A stretch of 64,000 nucleotides of DNA, from the NCBI GenBank assembly GCA_020638975.1, contig JACKHN010000016.1, positions 82,647 to 146,646 of the forward strand, in the 5' to 3' direction. The first letter of the stretch is position 1, and each line of letters opens with the position of its first letter. The DNA comes from Planctomycetaceae bacterium. Its GTDB lineage: Bacteria; Planctomycetota; Planctomycetia; Pirellulales; Pirellulaceae. This document shows positions 8,782 to 18,465 of the stretch, in pieces. Position numbers and translations under genes: made by a program. The notes beneath the pieces were generated by a model that saw only the letters and a program-made list of their open reading frames with translations, was not told where the DNA came from and did no database searches.

Positions 8782-9156
8782 ATGAATAGACTGGGAATCT
8801 GCTTGCTCGCGGCGAGCTTCGTAACCGCAATAGCCAACACCGAAAACGCCAACGCCGATGGTCGTGTAGATCGCTTGGCGGCTCGTCACGCACGAGGTAT
8901 GTCGTGGCACTCGCAGTACTATCACACGGCGACGGGATTGCCCGTTGCGTTGATCGTTCCGCCAACCGCCCACATGCAAACGAGTTGGGGATGGGGCGTG
9001 GCGCAAAACACGATGACGCCCATCTATCCTCAGTTCCGACGTAGCTACCCAGGTGGCGGAGCCGACTACGGGGCTGCGGGCGTATTGTCGCCGACACCAA
9101 ACGCACCGAGTCATACGGATCAGTTTGGAGTGAACTACATTCGAGGTCCCTATTAA
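8782..9156 (+). CDS. Small secreted protein of unknown function
   Basis: The product is 124 aa. GAGGGG at 8767-8772, nine bases before ATG 8782, sets the start; the longer open frame from 8707 only covers repeat sequence. A signal peptide (MNRLGICLLAASFVTAIANT) is followed by an Asn/Asp-rich junction, an Arg/His-rich segment and a Gly/Pro/Tyr-rich C-terminus. No domain is recognised. Same strand, size class and export type as the gene at 8308, so the two may share a transcript ending at the hairpin at 9200-9240. Confidence 0.6.
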   Translation: MNRLGICLLAASFVTAIANTENANADGRVDRLAARHARGMSWHSQYYHTATGLPVALIVPPTAHMQTSWGWGVAQNTMTPIYPQFRRSYPGGGADYGAAGVLSPTPNAPSHTDQFGVNYIRGPY

Positions 9157-9199
9157 GGGAAACTCGAAGTCCTGAATTCCCAATGACGAGTGAATGAAC

Positions 9200-9240
9200 G
9201 AAGCCCGAATGCTGAATGGCCAGCGCGCGGGCTTCTTCTT
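9200..9240 (+). terminator. Probable terminator after the small secreted genes
   Basis: GAAGCCCG at 9200-9207 pairs with CGGGCTTC at 9228-9235 across a 20-base loop and is followed by TTCTT. The T tract is imperfect. It sits between the stop at 9156 and the convergent scpA gene. Confidence 0.5.
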
Positions 9241-9269
9241 CATTGGGTACTTGGGTATTTCGTCATTTT

Positions 9270-10070
9270 CTATCGCGGTTTCGACGGCAAGTCATCTTCA
9301 TTAATCGTCCGACCGCCATAAGAATCCGCCTTCGAGAAGTCCGCTTCGGCACTGAAGTCTTTGTCTGGAACAAGCCAGATCTCACCGTGCAACTCGTCCT
9401 GCTGAGTGCGAACACTGTGGTGCCGAGCCAGTTCGAGCACGGCCAGAAAGACGCCGATCATCGCAGACTTGTGCATTCCGCCCTCCAGCATTTCGGACAG
9501 GGATGCTCGTTTGTCTTCGACGAGCTTCGCATGAATTCGTTTCATGTAGACGTTTATCGGAGTGTCGTCGTAGACGATGTTCGAAGGCTTTGTGGTTTGC
9601 TTCTCACGCATGATCCGGCCCAACGCACTCACCAAGTCCCACAGCTCGAGCTCGTGGATGGGTTGTGTGCCGAGGTCCAGCTTGCGTGGTGGGAGATCGT
9701 TTTGGAGACGCGGGTAGTGCTGCTGCCAGTCGCGACTCTGCTCTTCGAGCATGCTGGCGGCGTCTTTGTACTTCTTGTACTCCAGCAACCGCTGCACCAA
9801 GTCCTCACGAGCATCTTCAAGCTCTTCGGTCTCTTCATCGCCACTCGGCAACACCAAACGCGACTTCATCTCCAACAAGGTGCTAGCCATCTCGATAAAG
9901 TCGCCGACGTCGTCCACGTCAAGCTGCTCAAGGACTTCGATGTACTTCAGGAATTGGTCCGTGACTTCGGCGATCGGAATATCGGCCACGTCGACTTCAT
10001 GCTTGCGCACCAAGTACAACAAGAGATCCAACGGCCCCCGAAAAGTAGTGAGGTCGACACGAAAATCCAT
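9270..10070 (-). CDS. scpA: Segregation and condensation protein A (kleisin)
   Basis: The product is 266 aa, the normal ScpA length. The N-terminus (FRGPLDLLLYLVRKHEVDVA) is the family signature that contacts the SMC neck, followed by the helical core LDVDDVGDFIEMASTLLEMK and the Asp/Glu-rich linker. The C-terminal winged-helix part (about 190-260) would bind the SMC head. ScpA bridges SMC heads in the bacterial condensin that organises and segregates the chromosome. No scpB or smc gene lies in the window. The ATG lacks an obvious Shine-Dalgarno sequence, but the family N-terminus begins there. Confidence 0.92.
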   Translation of the reverse strand: MDFRVDLTTFRGPLDLLLYLVRKHEVDVADIPIAEVTDQFLKYIEVLEQLDVDDVGDFIEMASTLLEMKSRLVLPSGDEETEELEDAREDLVQRLLEYKKYKDAASMLEEQSRDWQQHYPRLQNDLPPRKLDLGTQPIHELELWDLVSALGRIMREKQTTKPSNIVYDDTPINVYMKRIHAKLVEDKRASLSEMLEGGMHKSAMIGVFLAVLELARHHSVRTQQDELHGEIWLVPDKDFSAEADFSKADSYGGRTINEDDLPSKPR

Positions 10071-10338
10071 GGGAACCCAAAATGATCAGACAAGAGAAGC
10101 AGGAACCTGCTAATGATACGAATCGTCCTGATGATACCAAGAACTTCAGAGACTCGCACGAATCCGCAACCTTTGGCACTGTCCCGGGTTTAAACGTGAC
10201 CGCACAAGTGATAGCACACGCTGAAAGGGGGATCTGACTTCGTCCTAAGTTGGCGTCAGTACTTGTGTTTGCTAGAGTTATGACTGTTGACGCTCGTCGG
10301 CACTCCGGAACACCGAACAAGGCACAGGATCGATAGCC

Positions 10339-10959
10339 ATGATCGAGATCAAGCACAAGGACAGCGGTGCGCTGCTGCTCCAGGAAGAATCCCTTACGGG
10401 GAAAATGCTCGTCGGTGCAAAGTGGGCCGGAGCTGATCTGCGTGAAATGGATCTTTCCGGACTGAAGCTTGAACGAGCCGACCTACGCGGGGCCGACATG
10501 ACTGGTGCCAAGTTGGTTGGAACGGATCTGCAAGCAGCGATCCTGACGGACGCAATACTGGACCGTGCAGACTTGACCCGAGCGGTTCTCACCGAAGCAA
10601 TCGCCAAGAACGCGATGCTCCGGGAAGCGATTCTTGATGGTACGGTCACTCGGTACGCGACCTTTCAAGGTGCCGATTTGACGGGCGCCAGCATGAAGGG
10701 TGCAGATGCTTCGATGACCGACCTGCGAGGGAACCTGAACGACATCGACCTCTCGAACTCCGATGTTCGCGGCTCGGACTTCACAGGGGCGAATCTGACT
10801 GGTGCCAATCTCACTGCGGCAAACATGCTCGATGCGAAGCTTGGCGAGGCCAAACTAGCGCGGGCGAAGATGACCGATTCGATCGGACCGACAGGGAAGA
10901 AGTACGGTGCCGCTCCGACGAAGACCGCCACAACGCCCTGGTGGAAGTTTTGGGATTAG
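10339..10959 (+). CDS. Pentapeptide-repeat protein
   Basis: The product is 206 aa with tandem A(D/N)LxX repeats from about residue 28 to 175 (for example GADLREMDLSGLKLERADLR), which fold as a right-handed quadrilateral beta-helix. No signal peptide or membrane segment is present, so it is probably cytoplasmic. The C-terminus ends in a short basic/aromatic tail (TPWWKFWD) that recurs at the end of other bacterial proteins and may be a docking peptide. Some family members (Qnr, MfpA) mimic DNA and protect gyrase, but nothing here proves that role. The 268-bp upstream gap faces scpA divergently. Confidence 0.85.
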   Translation: MIEIKHKDSGALLLQEESLTGKMLVGAKWAGADLREMDLSGLKLERADLRGADMTGAKLVGTDLQAAILTDAILDRADLTRAVLTEAIAKNAMLREAILDGTVTRYATFQGADLTGASMKGADASMTDLRGNLNDIDLSNSDVRGSDFTGANLTGANLTAANMLDAKLGEAKLARAKMTDSIGPTGKKYGAAPTKTATTPWWKFWD

Positions 10960-11121
10960 CCAAAAGCCTCCTAAAGTCTCCTACATACTAGCTTTGTGAC
11001 TATCGCTCAGCGGCGCGCGAGCCTTTCGCCGCCCCTTGTGTCTGGTTCCACAGCCAACTATTATGCCCGTTTGCCTTGAAGGCATTAGAGTTGCGCCCTT
11101 TTTTGGAGTTGTAAGAGCGAG

Positions 11122-11667
11122 ATGCGTCATGTCCTGTCCGCAGTCGTACAGAACGTGCCCGGGGTGTTGTCACACATCTCTGGGATGCTGGCTTCGCGCG
11201 GTTACAACATCGACTCCCTGGCAGTCGGCGAAACCGAGACGCCCAATCTGTCACGAATGACCTTTGTGGTCGTTGGCGATGACCGTGTCCTCGAACAAGT
11301 TCGCAAGCAGTTAGAAAAGATCGTGACGGTCGTTCAAGTCGACGACATCAGCTCAGAGGAACACGTCGAACGTGACTTGATGCTCCTCAAGGTGAAGGCT
11401 CCACCGGGCGGCAAACGCACGGAGATCCGCGAATTAGTGGACATCTTCCGCGGTCGCATCGTCGACGTTGGGCACGACGAGATTATGATTGAGATCTCCG
11501 GCCGCGAATCGAAAATCGAGGCCTTCATAGAACGGATGCGACCTTACGGAATCACGGAATTGGTAAGAACCGGTCGAATCGCCATGGTCCGAGGACGGAA
11601 CGACGAACACGCGTCGTCCGATGGCCCACAGCTACACGACAGCTCCATTCGCAAGTATCTGAAGTAG
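11122..11667 (+). CDS. ilvN: Acetolactate synthase small (regulatory) subunit
   Basis: The product is 181 aa. The N-terminal ACT domain shows the conserved VVQNVPGVLSHISGMLASRG and the NIDSLAVGETE segment; the C-terminal domain carries GRIVDVGHDEIMIEISG. It binds and activates the catalytic subunit IlvB and confers valine feedback inhibition in branched-chain amino acid synthesis. It is 17 bp upstream of ilvC, so the two form an operon. The large subunit gene, often immediately upstream in other bacteria, is absent; a pentapeptide protein sits there instead. The C-terminal tail of about 20 residues (NDEHASSDGPQLHDSSIRKY) is longer than in many homologues. Confidence 0.93.
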   Translation: MRHVLSAVVQNVPGVLSHISGMLASRGYNIDSLAVGETETPNLSRMTFVVVGDDRVLEQVRKQLEKIVTVVQVDDISSEEHVERDLMLLKVKAPPGGKRTEIRELVDIFRGRIVDVGHDEIMIEISGRESKIEAFIERMRPYGITELVRTGRIAMVRGRNDEHASSDGPQLHDSSIRKYLK

Positions 11668-11684
11668 AGAAAGAACCAAATACG

Positions 11685-12689
<1,005 letters not shown>

Positions 12690-12764
12690 AGGATTTGTGA
12701 TTTAAGATTTCAGAGTTCTGATCCAAAATCTGCAATCTAAAATCTGCAATCAAAAATACCCCCC

Positions 12765-13067
12765 ATGCCTTACCCTCAGACATTGGAAGTCTATAAATCG
12801 CTTGAGCCCGGTGATCGCGTCGAGGTTCAACACGAGGTAAAGGTGGGTTTTCGGACTTGGATGGCGACCACGGTGGGCACCGTCGTTAAGAAAGAACGAC
12901 GTCGGCACAGCTTGCACTACAACCGCAACTTTGATGACAAGGTCTACAGCGACATCATCGTGCTGAAGCGAGATGCCGGTGACCTGACGACGGTGACGCT
13001 GGACGAGTTCTCCGAACTGACAAAGCTCGAATCTTCCGATGCAAACTCCTTCCATGCCAAAAACTGA
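12765..13067 (+). CDS. Small uncharacterised protein
   Basis: The product is 100 aa, cytoplasmic, and reads as a small beta-barrel (LEPGDRVEVQHEVKVGFRTW, with a basic KKERRRHSLHYNRNF middle), similar in style to KOW/SH3-like folds. No family is recognised. The ATG has no clear Shine-Dalgarno sequence. It is preceded by a 75-bp AT-rich stretch with short direct repeats (AAAATCTGCAATC twice, 12725-12752) and followed, with overlap, by a small membrane protein gene, which suggests coupled expression. Confidence 0.6.
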   Translation: MPYPQTLEVYKSLEPGDRVEVQHEVKVGFRTWMATTVGTVVKKERRRHSLHYNRNFDDKVYSDIIVLKRDAGDLTTVTLDEFSELTKLESSDANSFHAKN

Positions 13068-13278
13068 CGACAAACAGCGGCTCTTGTTGGGAGTTATGCT
13101 GGCGGTTGCAGTGTGGGGATCGACCTTAGCGCTGGGAGCCTTTCTCTTCGGTCCCGATTTGACGACCGGTCAAGTGACGTTCGCCCCAAGCCCTGTGCGC
13201 GGAGGCATCGTCCTCGGGTTCGTAGCTTTCTTCGTCGGCGGTTGGGCTTTGTTATTGCGTGGTCGACGCGGGAAGTAA
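13039..13278 (+). CDS. Small two-helix membrane protein
   Basis: The product is 79 aa with two hydrophobic segments (LLLGVMLAVAVWGSTLALGA and GIVLGFVAFFVGGWALLL) and a basic C-terminus. It overlaps the preceding gene by 29 bp from ATG 13039, or by 14 bp if the alternative ATG at 13054 is used. No family is recognised. The overlap suggests translational coupling with the 100-residue protein. Confidence 0.55.
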   Translation: MQTPSMPKTDDKQRLLLGVMLAVAVWGSTLALGAFLFGPDLTTGQVTFAPSPVRGGIVLGFVAFFVGGWALLLRGRRGK

Positions 13279-13304
13279 GTCGGACCGTTCTGTTACGTGA
13301 AGCG

Positions 13305-14963
13305 TTACACAACGGCAATCGCTCGCACCGGACATCCGTCGCCGCCGCGAATCTTCAGCGGCAACGCGATGAATTCAACTTTGCTGGGAAGTTGGTCCAG
13401 ATTGACCAATCCCTCGACGATGACGATGCCGCCGCCCAAGAGAATCCTGTGAATCTCTGTGACCTCTTCGATGTTGTTCACATCGGCAACGGAGGGCGGT
13501 TCGACGCCGATTAAGGCGACTCGCCGCTCGACTAGCCACCGCGCACACTCGGCAGAGATCCGCGGTAAACCATCGCGATACTCGGGCGTGCCAAATCGTT
13601 TGTGCCAATCGGTTCTTAAAAGTAATCGGTCGCCGGCGTTCACTTCGTCGGTTGCAGTCCTAATGCGCTCAATCGTGATCAATTCGCGGGGAGCGATCGG
13701 GGATAGATCGAGTACCTTGGCGGAACCACAACACGTGGCGAGCGATTGCTCGTCAATCGTGCGACCATCCTCCAGAAAGTGACACGGCGCGTCCATGTGG
13801 GTTCCGCAATGAGAGTACAACGTGAGCGTCGTCGCGTTCCAACCGTCCTTGGCAATTGTCATCGCGGGTGTCACTGTCGCACGGGGCAGGTTCTCGTCAA
13901 TGGTCAGAGACAGATCGATGTACTGACGGCTTGGCGAACCAAGTTTAATCGCTTGATGTCGCTTTGATGATTCATAGATCGCCTCCTGGATCTTCAACGT
14001 CTTCAGGTACTCGTTGCCGTCTGTCTCGAACGGAGTGTTCGCGATCAAACCGTCGACGAAGTGACGCTGCGTGAGGTAAGCACAATCACCAGCAAAGCCT
14101 CGTCGTTCGTGCAGATACTCGTGCGGCATCTCCTCGCCACCGAGCTTCTGAATCGTGAGCCGACCGTCACCATACAGTCGGATCGAGCCGCCGTTCCCAT
14201 CCACAAGCATTTGGCCGAAGGTGTAGCGCGGGTCCCTGTCGGTTCCTTCGTTGTAACGGTTTGCGTCCCATACACCCGTTGCGCCAGAGGCGAACTGAAA
14301 CGTCACCAGCGCCGCGTCTTCGCCCTGGATGACCGCATTGTGACGACTCAAGACCGCGTAGACTTCGTCCACCTCACCAGCCAGAAAGCGGAACGTGTCG
14401 ATGAAATGCACACCCGTCTCGTAGATCAACAGGCGCTCCATCTCGCGAAAATACGGCTGACGAGCCAGATAGGCATCGTCGCCCCAACCATCGCCCGGCC
14501 TCGCACGAAACGACAATCCGTGCAGTTTGTCACCGATCTCGCCTAGATCGATCAGACGACGAATCTCACGATACCACGGTTGAAAACGAAAGTTCTCATG
14601 CACCATGAATCGAACCGAAGCAACATTCGCTTGTTCGACGATCTTCTGCGATTGCTCGTAGGTGGGTGCGAGCGGCTTCTGGCAGATCACGTGAATCCCT
14701 CGATCGAACGCCAACTGGCATAACTTGTCGTGCGTATCGGGGCGAGTAATAATGTCGACGAAGTCGGGCTGCTCCTTATCGAGCATCGTCGCCACATCCG
14801 AGTAGTGTCGCGGGATGCCATACTTCTGCATAGCCGCCTCCGCGCGACTGATATCAGTGTCACAGATCGCCAACAATTCCACTTCAGGTATCCGCTGCCA
14901 ACCATCGAAATGAAATTGGCTGAAGTAGCCCGCACCGATCGCTACGGCCTTTAACTTAGTCAT
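13305..14963 (-). CDS. Fusion of a Gfo/Idh/MocA dehydrogenase with a metal-dependent cyclase/hydrolase
   Basis: The product is 552 aa from the ATG at 14963, which has GGGGAG nine bases upstream; a longer open frame to 15071 only covers repeat DNA. Residues 1 to about 345 are a Gfo/Idh/MocA oxidoreductase: the NAD(P)-binding start LKAVAIGAGYFSQFH and the conserved CQKPLAPT. Residues about 350-552 are a cyclase/kynurenine-formamidase-type metallo-hydrolase with the metal motif HCGTHMDAPCHF and a late GVEPPSVAD loop. The first domain could oxidise a sugar or sugar acid to a lactone and the second hydrolyse an amide or ring. It ends the minus-strand arm of the LysR cluster. The two-domain union is real in sequence: one uninterrupted frame. 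Confidence 0.85.
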   Translation of the reverse strand: MTKLKAVAIGAGYFSQFHFDGWQRIPEVELLAICDTDISRAEAAMQKYGIPRHYSDVATMLDKEQPDFVDIITRPDTHDKLCQLAFDRGIHVICQKPLAPTYEQSQKIVEQANVASVRFMVHENFRFQPWYREIRRLIDLGEIGDKLHGLSFRARPGDGWGDDAYLARQPYFREMERLLIYETGVHFIDTFRFLAGEVDEVYAVLSRHNAVIQGEDAALVTFQFASGATGVWDANRYNEGTDRDPRYTFGQMLVDGNGGSIRLYGDGRLTIQKLGGEEMPHEYLHERRGFAGDCAYLTQRHFVDGLIANTPFETDGNEYLKTLKIQEAIYESSKRHQAIKLGSPSRQYIDLSLTIDENLPRATVTPAMTIAKDGWNATTLTLYSHCGTHMDAPCHFLEDGRTIDEQSLATCCGSAKVLDLSPIAPRELITIERIRTATDEVNAGDRLLLRTDWHKRFGTPEYRDGLPRISAECARWLVERRVALIGVEPPSVADVNNIEEVTEIHRILLGGGIVIVEGLVNLDQLPSKVEFIALPLKIRGGDGCPVRAIAVV

Positions 14964-15031
14964 TGATATTGCTCCCCGGATCGACCGAACTGCGAACGAC
15001 TGCGATGTGGATTTGCGTGATTCCGGACCTT

Positions 15032-15099
15032 CGTGAGCCGAACGCGCTAGCGTCGGGCCTTTGCATGGCACCGCCCGAAGCTAGCGCCTACGGCTCACG
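15032..15099. repeat. 68-bp hairpin repeat (GTGAGCCG family)
   Basis: CGTGAGCCG at 15032-15040 pairs with CGGCTCACG at 15091-15099, and inside it GCGCTAGC pairs with GCTAGCGC at 15080-15087. The same outer arms occur at 58129-58196. It lies in the 147-bp gap between the MFS gene and the fusion gene. Confidence 0.75.
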
Positions 15100-15110
15100 T
15101 TTCCGTCTAG

Positions 15111-16508
15111 TTACATCAAAAATTGCGTGTAAACTAACGCACCGATCACGAGCATAGCAATTGCCGCGAAGCCTAACATCCGCACCCGCAGTTCCGTCGG
15201 CGACAGTGCCGCTTTTAACTTCCGCTGCGGATTCATCATGCTCCACGCCAGCATTGCCAAAATATTGATAGTGGCGGCAAGGGCGAAGAACGAGTTGGCT
15301 GATCCTGTCTCAGGGGCAATCACCGGAAGCGTGACGTGGGCGACGAAGTACGGGAAGATTACCGCGCTAAGTGCTGCTCCGAGATTTCCCACCATATTCA
15401 TCGAGCCCGACACCGCTCCCGATCTATCTCCGCCGATGTCCATGCAAAAGCACCAACTCGGACTGAGCGTCATCTCGGTGCCGAAGATCGCGATCGAAAA
15501 GGCGATGGCAAACACGAGCGCGGAACTAGTGTCGGTCAGCTGTGTGCAAAGCAGCAGGCCAATCGCACTCAAGGCGAAACCCAGCATGGCTGGCAAGCGT
15601 CGGGAGGCGACAACGGAACCCCGATTGTGGAGTGCCGTGACGGCGGCGCCGGAAAGCCACAATGCAAGCGCGCCGGCCAGCAACGGCAGTGCTGAATAGT
15701 TCGCGGCGGTAGCGCCCCAACGATCTTGCATGTAGGGGCGCAACCAAGTGATTGCAATAAAGAACGTGATGTTGCTAGCCGCGTATTGGAACATCGCCAG
15801 CAGTACGTTGGCGGAGGTCACGATCTGAATGAAGGGAATCGTTGAGGTTTGCTTGTCTTCTTCGGGTCGACCTCTCTCGATGAGGTCGACCTCGGCGGCA
15901 TTGGCCCATTTGTGTTCAGCCGGGTTATCTCGGAACCAGAACCACCAAACTCCCGCCCAAACGCCACCGACAGCCGCATTAGCCACAAACGTCCATCGCC
16001 AACCGATCGCATTGATGACTAGCGGCATGATGACCAACGACAGTGCCGCGCCGACGCGTGCTCCCGAATGAAAGATGCCTTGCCCAAGACCGCGTTCGTT
16101 GGCGGGCAGCCAGCCGTAAAGCGCGCGTGTCGCCCCCGGGTACGCGCCCGCTTCGCCGACGCCAAACAGGAATCGAACGACAAGCAGCATCACCGCCGTG
16201 TATACCGCTCCCGTTAAAGCCGTAAAGATGCTCCAGATCACGACGACGATCGTTAACGCGCGGCGAGGTCCAGCACGATCGCTGAACCATCCAGACGGTA
16301 CTTGGAACAAGGCGTAGCCAATGGCAAAGATGCCAAAGGCGTAACCCATCATTTGGTCCGTTAGGCCGCTGATATCCGACTGCATATCGCCTTTGGCAGC
16401 CGAGATGCAAACGCGGTCCATGTACGTGTTGACTGTGTGAAAGAACAGCAGCAACACCAGCAGGAACCGCTGCCGAGTAGGCCCGAGATTACTCAATCGA
16501 TCGCTCAC
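15111..16508 (-). CDS. MFS transporter, anion:cation symporter (sugar acid) type
   Basis: The product is 465 aa with 12 predicted membrane segments. TM1 contains TYMDRVCIS and the TM2-3 loop GYALFQVPSGWFSDRAGPRR, followed by GVGEAGAYPGATRA; this pattern is typical of the ACS family (glucarate, galactarate, hexuronate and other organic anion permeases). It imports its substrate with protons across the inner membrane. It is the third gene of the minus arm of the LysR cluster, 24 bp after the glycosidase-like gene, and probably takes up the acid that the neighbouring enzymes use. The start is GTG and no good Shine-Dalgarno sequence precedes it, so it may be coupled to the upstream gene. Confidence 0.88.
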   Translation of the reverse strand: MSDRLSNLGPTRQRFLLVLLLFFHTVNTYMDRVCISAAKGDMQSDISGLTDQMMGYAFGIFAIGYALFQVPSGWFSDRAGPRRALTIVVVIWSIFTALTGAVYTAVMLLVVRFLFGVGEAGAYPGATRALYGWLPANERGLGQGIFHSGARVGAALSLVIMPLVINAIGWRWTFVANAAVGGVWAGVWWFWFRDNPAEHKWANAAEVDLIERGRPEEDKQTSTIPFIQIVTSANVLLAMFQYAASNITFFIAITWLRPYMQDRWGATAANYSALPLLAGALALWLSGAAVTALHNRGSVVASRRLPAMLGFALSAIGLLLCTQLTDTSSALVFAIAFSIAIFGTEMTLSPSWCFCMDIGGDRSGAVSGSMNMVGNLGAALSAVIFPYFVAHVTLPVIAPETGSANSFFALAATINILAMLAWSMMNPQRKLKAALSPTELRVRMLGFAAIAMLVIGALVYTQFLM

Positions 16509-16532
16509 GAAGGAAGGAAACTGAAGCCAGCA

Positions 16533-18443
16533 TCATGAACGTCGGATAACGCAGAGCCAATCTTCTTTGTCGGCGGCTGGCGGCGTGCCGACTTGCACCG
16601 ACTTGCCGCCGCTAACGGTCGAGACCGATCCGGCTTGCAATTCGCCACCCGTGCGTGGATTGAACCACATGACCTTGTAATCACCAGCCGCAGCCGACAG
16701 GTCAAGGGTCGTCGTACCGCCATAAGGGAGGTAGGCCAAATAGACATCGTCTGGCTTCGCGAAACAGTACTTCGAGTTGTCGTGCGACGTATTCCCGATT
16801 AACTCGTCCGCGCTCACCATTTCCCAGAACGGGATCTTCTGCTGGTTAAAGAAATCGAGAGCAATGTGGCAATACCGCCAACTGTTGTCGCGGCTCCGCC
16901 AGTCTTCGCAAACCAAATCGTTCTCCGCGAACTTATAGCCGAAGTAGTACTCGACGCCCGCACCGCCCGCCATCAACGCGCCCCACAGCGTCTGTCGACG
17001 AACCTCATGCTCGGTGTAAATCATCTTGCCATCGCTATCTTTACCGTCGAAACCTCGATAACCCAAGTCGGGGCACTGTCCGTGAGCGGCGCTACCCGAT
17101 TCGTCGAATGCGACGATCCACGGTGTTCCCGCTTTCGACGACTCTCGGACCCACTTCACGACCTGAACATGCGTGTCCTTAATGTCACTGTTTTGGAGCG
17201 ATGTCCCAGTGAGGCCGGCGTTTGCCTTCAGCAAGGGGCGATAAACTTTGTCCTGATCGCCGGGGAAGGTATGTACGACGATCGAGTGATGATAGGGATC
17301 GCATTGGCGAATGTACTTAGCCATCGCGACTTGCTGTTCGGTCGTTTGCGTGTTCTCTTCGCCGAGGTTCCAGTTCAGCGCGAGTTCGTGTCCGAATCGA
17401 GCGACGAGTTCGCGGCAATACAGCTTTCGCGAGACGCCCACGTCGCCACCATCGAGCGACTCGCTGACTTTGCCTGCTTCCTTTCCCTGCCGGTTGTCAT
17501 CGTTCTCGGTTTCCTGCAATTTGAAGTGCAGGTACATCCCTTGCTGCGTCCCGTGATCGAAAACGATTCCCCACTGATCCAGCTTCGAGCAGTCGTAATG
17601 CAGCTTGTCATCGCGATCGACGAACGGCCACACGTTGTCCCCGTCGCCACCGGCGTTGTAAGTCAGGAACGAGAACACGTTGCACCCTGTACCGGAAAGA
17701 TAATTGATCGCGCCGATCAGCCCCTTTCCTTTGCCGTCCTGCCACGTCGGGTCGCCTTCGCGCCAATCTTTCAGATGCGGTGCCCAGGTCTTCAAGGGCA
17801 CACGTTTTTCCTTCATCGCAACCGTGCCGTCAAAGTCGCGGTAGCCAAGCAATGTCTCCGGGGCATCGGCACCAGCCTTCATGAAGTACCGCCCGCTGCC
17901 GGCAAAGCGAAGATAGTGCTTGCCCACATACTGCAAACGGCCTTCGGCTCGCAGATCGCGTCCCGACTTATCGGAAGGACCGACTTGAAACGTTCCCGTC
18001 TTGCCATCGTATGGCGAAACTACGGCACCGGTTTCATCATGGTCGAGTGCCGCGAGTGGTCCTTTGCGGAACGATACGGTATAAGTCCATTCGCCCTCTT
18101 TGTCGGGAGAGAGATGAGCCCGCCACGTTGTTCCCGCATCGGCGGAACTGTTCGCCGCGTCGCCGTCGGCGGCGAAGTAGCCGGGGACAACATAGTCCGG
18201 CGATCCCGAGGCGTGGCGAAATCGAACGTTAAAGCGGTAGTCTGTGAATGGATTGGGAGCTGTATCCTTCTCCTTGGCAAATGGTCCTTGTAGCGACAGA
18301 GTCACTTTGTGCCACTGCTTCAACTCACCGTTGACGACGATCGAGCCGTCGCCGGCTTGTTCGGCGCGAAGCGGCGAGACGCTCGCCAGTACAAGGACGC
18401 AAGCGAATATAGACAATACAGCGGCGGTGGGTCGTAGATTCAT
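16533..18443 (-). CDS. Secreted DUF5060-domain glycoside-hydrolase-like protein
   Basis: The product is 636 aa from the ATG at 18443, where a signal peptide begins (MNLRPTAAVLSIFACVLVLA); the longer open frame upstream adds a non-family extension. Residues about 35-145 match the DUF5060 beta domain (NGELKQWHKVTLSLQGPFA, then NPFTDYRFNVRFRH). The middle is a TIM-barrel-like catalytic region with ALNWNLGEENT and the acidic WIVAFDESGSA, either of which could supply the acid pair. The C-terminus resembles the putative collagen-binding/Ig domain (VMWFNPRTGG). It probably acts in the periplasm or outside on a polysaccharide. It lies 22 bp after the dehydrogenase gene in the LysR-linked operon. Confidence 0.78.
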   Translation of the reverse strand: MNLRPTAAVLSIFACVLVLASVSPLRAEQAGDGSIVVNGELKQWHKVTLSLQGPFAKEKDTAPNPFTDYRFNVRFRHASGSPDYVVPGYFAADGDAANSSADAGTTWRAHLSPDKEGEWTYTVSFRKGPLAALDHDETGAVVSPYDGKTGTFQVGPSDKSGRDLRAEGRLQYVGKHYLRFAGSGRYFMKAGADAPETLLGYRDFDGTVAMKEKRVPLKTWAPHLKDWREGDPTWQDGKGKGLIGAINYLSGTGCNVFSFLTYNAGGDGDNVWPFVDRDDKLHYDCSKLDQWGIVFDHGTQQGMYLHFKLQETENDDNRQGKEAGKVSESLDGGDVGVSRKLYCRELVARFGHELALNWNLGEENTQTTEQQVAMAKYIRQCDPYHHSIVVHTFPGDQDKVYRPLLKANAGLTGTSLQNSDIKDTHVQVVKWVRESSKAGTPWIVAFDESGSAAHGQCPDLGYRGFDGKDSDGKMIYTEHEVRRQTLWGALMAGGAGVEYYFGYKFAENDLVCEDWRSRDNSWRYCHIALDFFNQQKIPFWEMVSADELIGNTSHDNSKYCFAKPDDVYLAYLPYGGTTTLDLSAAAGDYKVMWFNPRTGGELQAGSVSTVSGGKSVQVGTPPAADKEDWLCVIRRS

Positions 18444-18465
18444 GGACGTTCTCTCGTGTAAGTAC

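Noticed and set aside
9216..10085. 289-residue open frame antisense to scpA
   Set aside because: Shadow of scpA; the minus strand has the ScpA family motifs.
10960..11121. Branched-chain attenuator before ilvN
   Set aside because: No leader peptide with Ile/Val/Leu codons and no clear terminator-antiterminator pair is visible; only a small GCCTT-GA-AGGC type stem.
16866..18293. 475-residue open frame antisense to the DUF5060 protein gene
   Set aside because: It is a shadow of a real gene with strong domain evidence on the minus strand; no ribosome site or family resemblance.
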